A stretch of DNA of 64,000 bases from Euclidia mi (taxonomy: Eukaryota > Arthropoda > Insecta > Lepidoptera > Erebidae). Every line of letters starts with the position of its first letter. Position 1 is the stretch's first letter. The notes under the pieces are model-generated. The model saw nothing but the letters and a program-made list of their open reading frames with translations, was not told the origin of the DNA and searched no databases. Shown one piece after another: positions 63,862 through 64,000 of the stretch. The translations under genes and the position numbers were made by a program. The stretch is taken from NCBI GenBank assembly GCA_944739405.2, contig OX123209.2:14464217-14528216 (forward strand). Direction: 5' to 3'.

Positions 63862-64000
63862 GCGGTTTCAGATTAGCGTTTTATACGCGCGTATAAGCTC
63901 GTTTTTGGAAGCGCATGTAGGCGCGTATAGGCACGCCTTTTGGCACACGCGCAACTCGTACGAGCGTTGACACGCTTCTAAGCTCGTATATGCACGAGCC
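63862..64000. repeat. GC-richer inverted-repeat-like element cut by the window edge
   Basis: Starts agcggtttcagattagcgtt and is dense in cgcgcgtata / tacgcgcg phrases, as in known moth MITE ends. The right end is outside. Confidence 0.35.

Overview
This is a eukaryotic, almost certainly lepidopteran, genomic window: intron-rich genes, AT-rich background, and many short retroposons and transposons typical of moths and butterflies. No CRISPR array, operon or other prokaryotic feature is present. The host-gene content is a cluster of three modular serine proteases of the HP14/ModSP family. In that family an LDLa/sushi/Wonton recognition part is followed by an S1 protease domain, and the proteins act in hemolymph at the head of Toll-activating and prophenoloxidase-activating cascades. 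I assembled the genes from splice sites. Gene A (minus strand; visible exons 23476 down to 2151) has one complete LDLa split by an intron, a sushi domain and a Wonton domain; its protease exons lie off the left edge and its signal peptide was not found. Gene B (minus; 47909 to 25388) is a complete nine-exon, 438-residue model: signal peptide, sushi, Wonton and an S1 domain with an intact triad, with no LDLa found. Gene C (plus; 53394 to 63589) has a signal peptide, a half-LDLa, sushi, Wonton and the His and Asp exons; its Ser exon lies past the right edge. Homologous exons in the three genes have the same lengths (233, 204-210, 162, 122, 177, 160 nt) and phases, so they are recent duplicates. 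B and C are head to head; A lies downstream of B in the same orientation.

Most of the rest is mobile DNA, much of it inside the introns. Left part (1-23.4 kb, mostly gene A introns): a decayed mariner-type element, a solo LTR, a Tc1 element, a 5S-rRNA-derived SINE, a mariner deletion derivative, an RTE-type LINE split by a second LINE, a long minus-strand EN-RT LINE, an R4/Dong-like LINE tail, a GC-rich retroposed block with a target-site duplication (TSD), a full-length tRNA-derived SINE and two terminal-inverted-repeat (TIR) elements. Middle (23.5-48 kb: A/B spacer and gene B): an RTE remnant, another LTR-like block, a MITE, two more LINEs, an R4/Dong-like LINE tail, a Tc1 element inserted beside or into a copia fragment, and many SINEs and short repeats, some nested. 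Right part (48-64 kb): a SINE, a scrambled gypsy remnant, a pogo-like TIR element, gene C, simple AT repeats and more SINEs.

The encoded proteins would be secreted zymogens. Both visible activation sites have Leu rather than Arg/Lys before the new N terminus, as expected for initiator proteases that activate without a trypsin-like upstream enzyme. The copies differ mainly in the LDLa recognition region, which is complete in A, half lost in C and apparently absent in B. That difference is the most interesting biology here.
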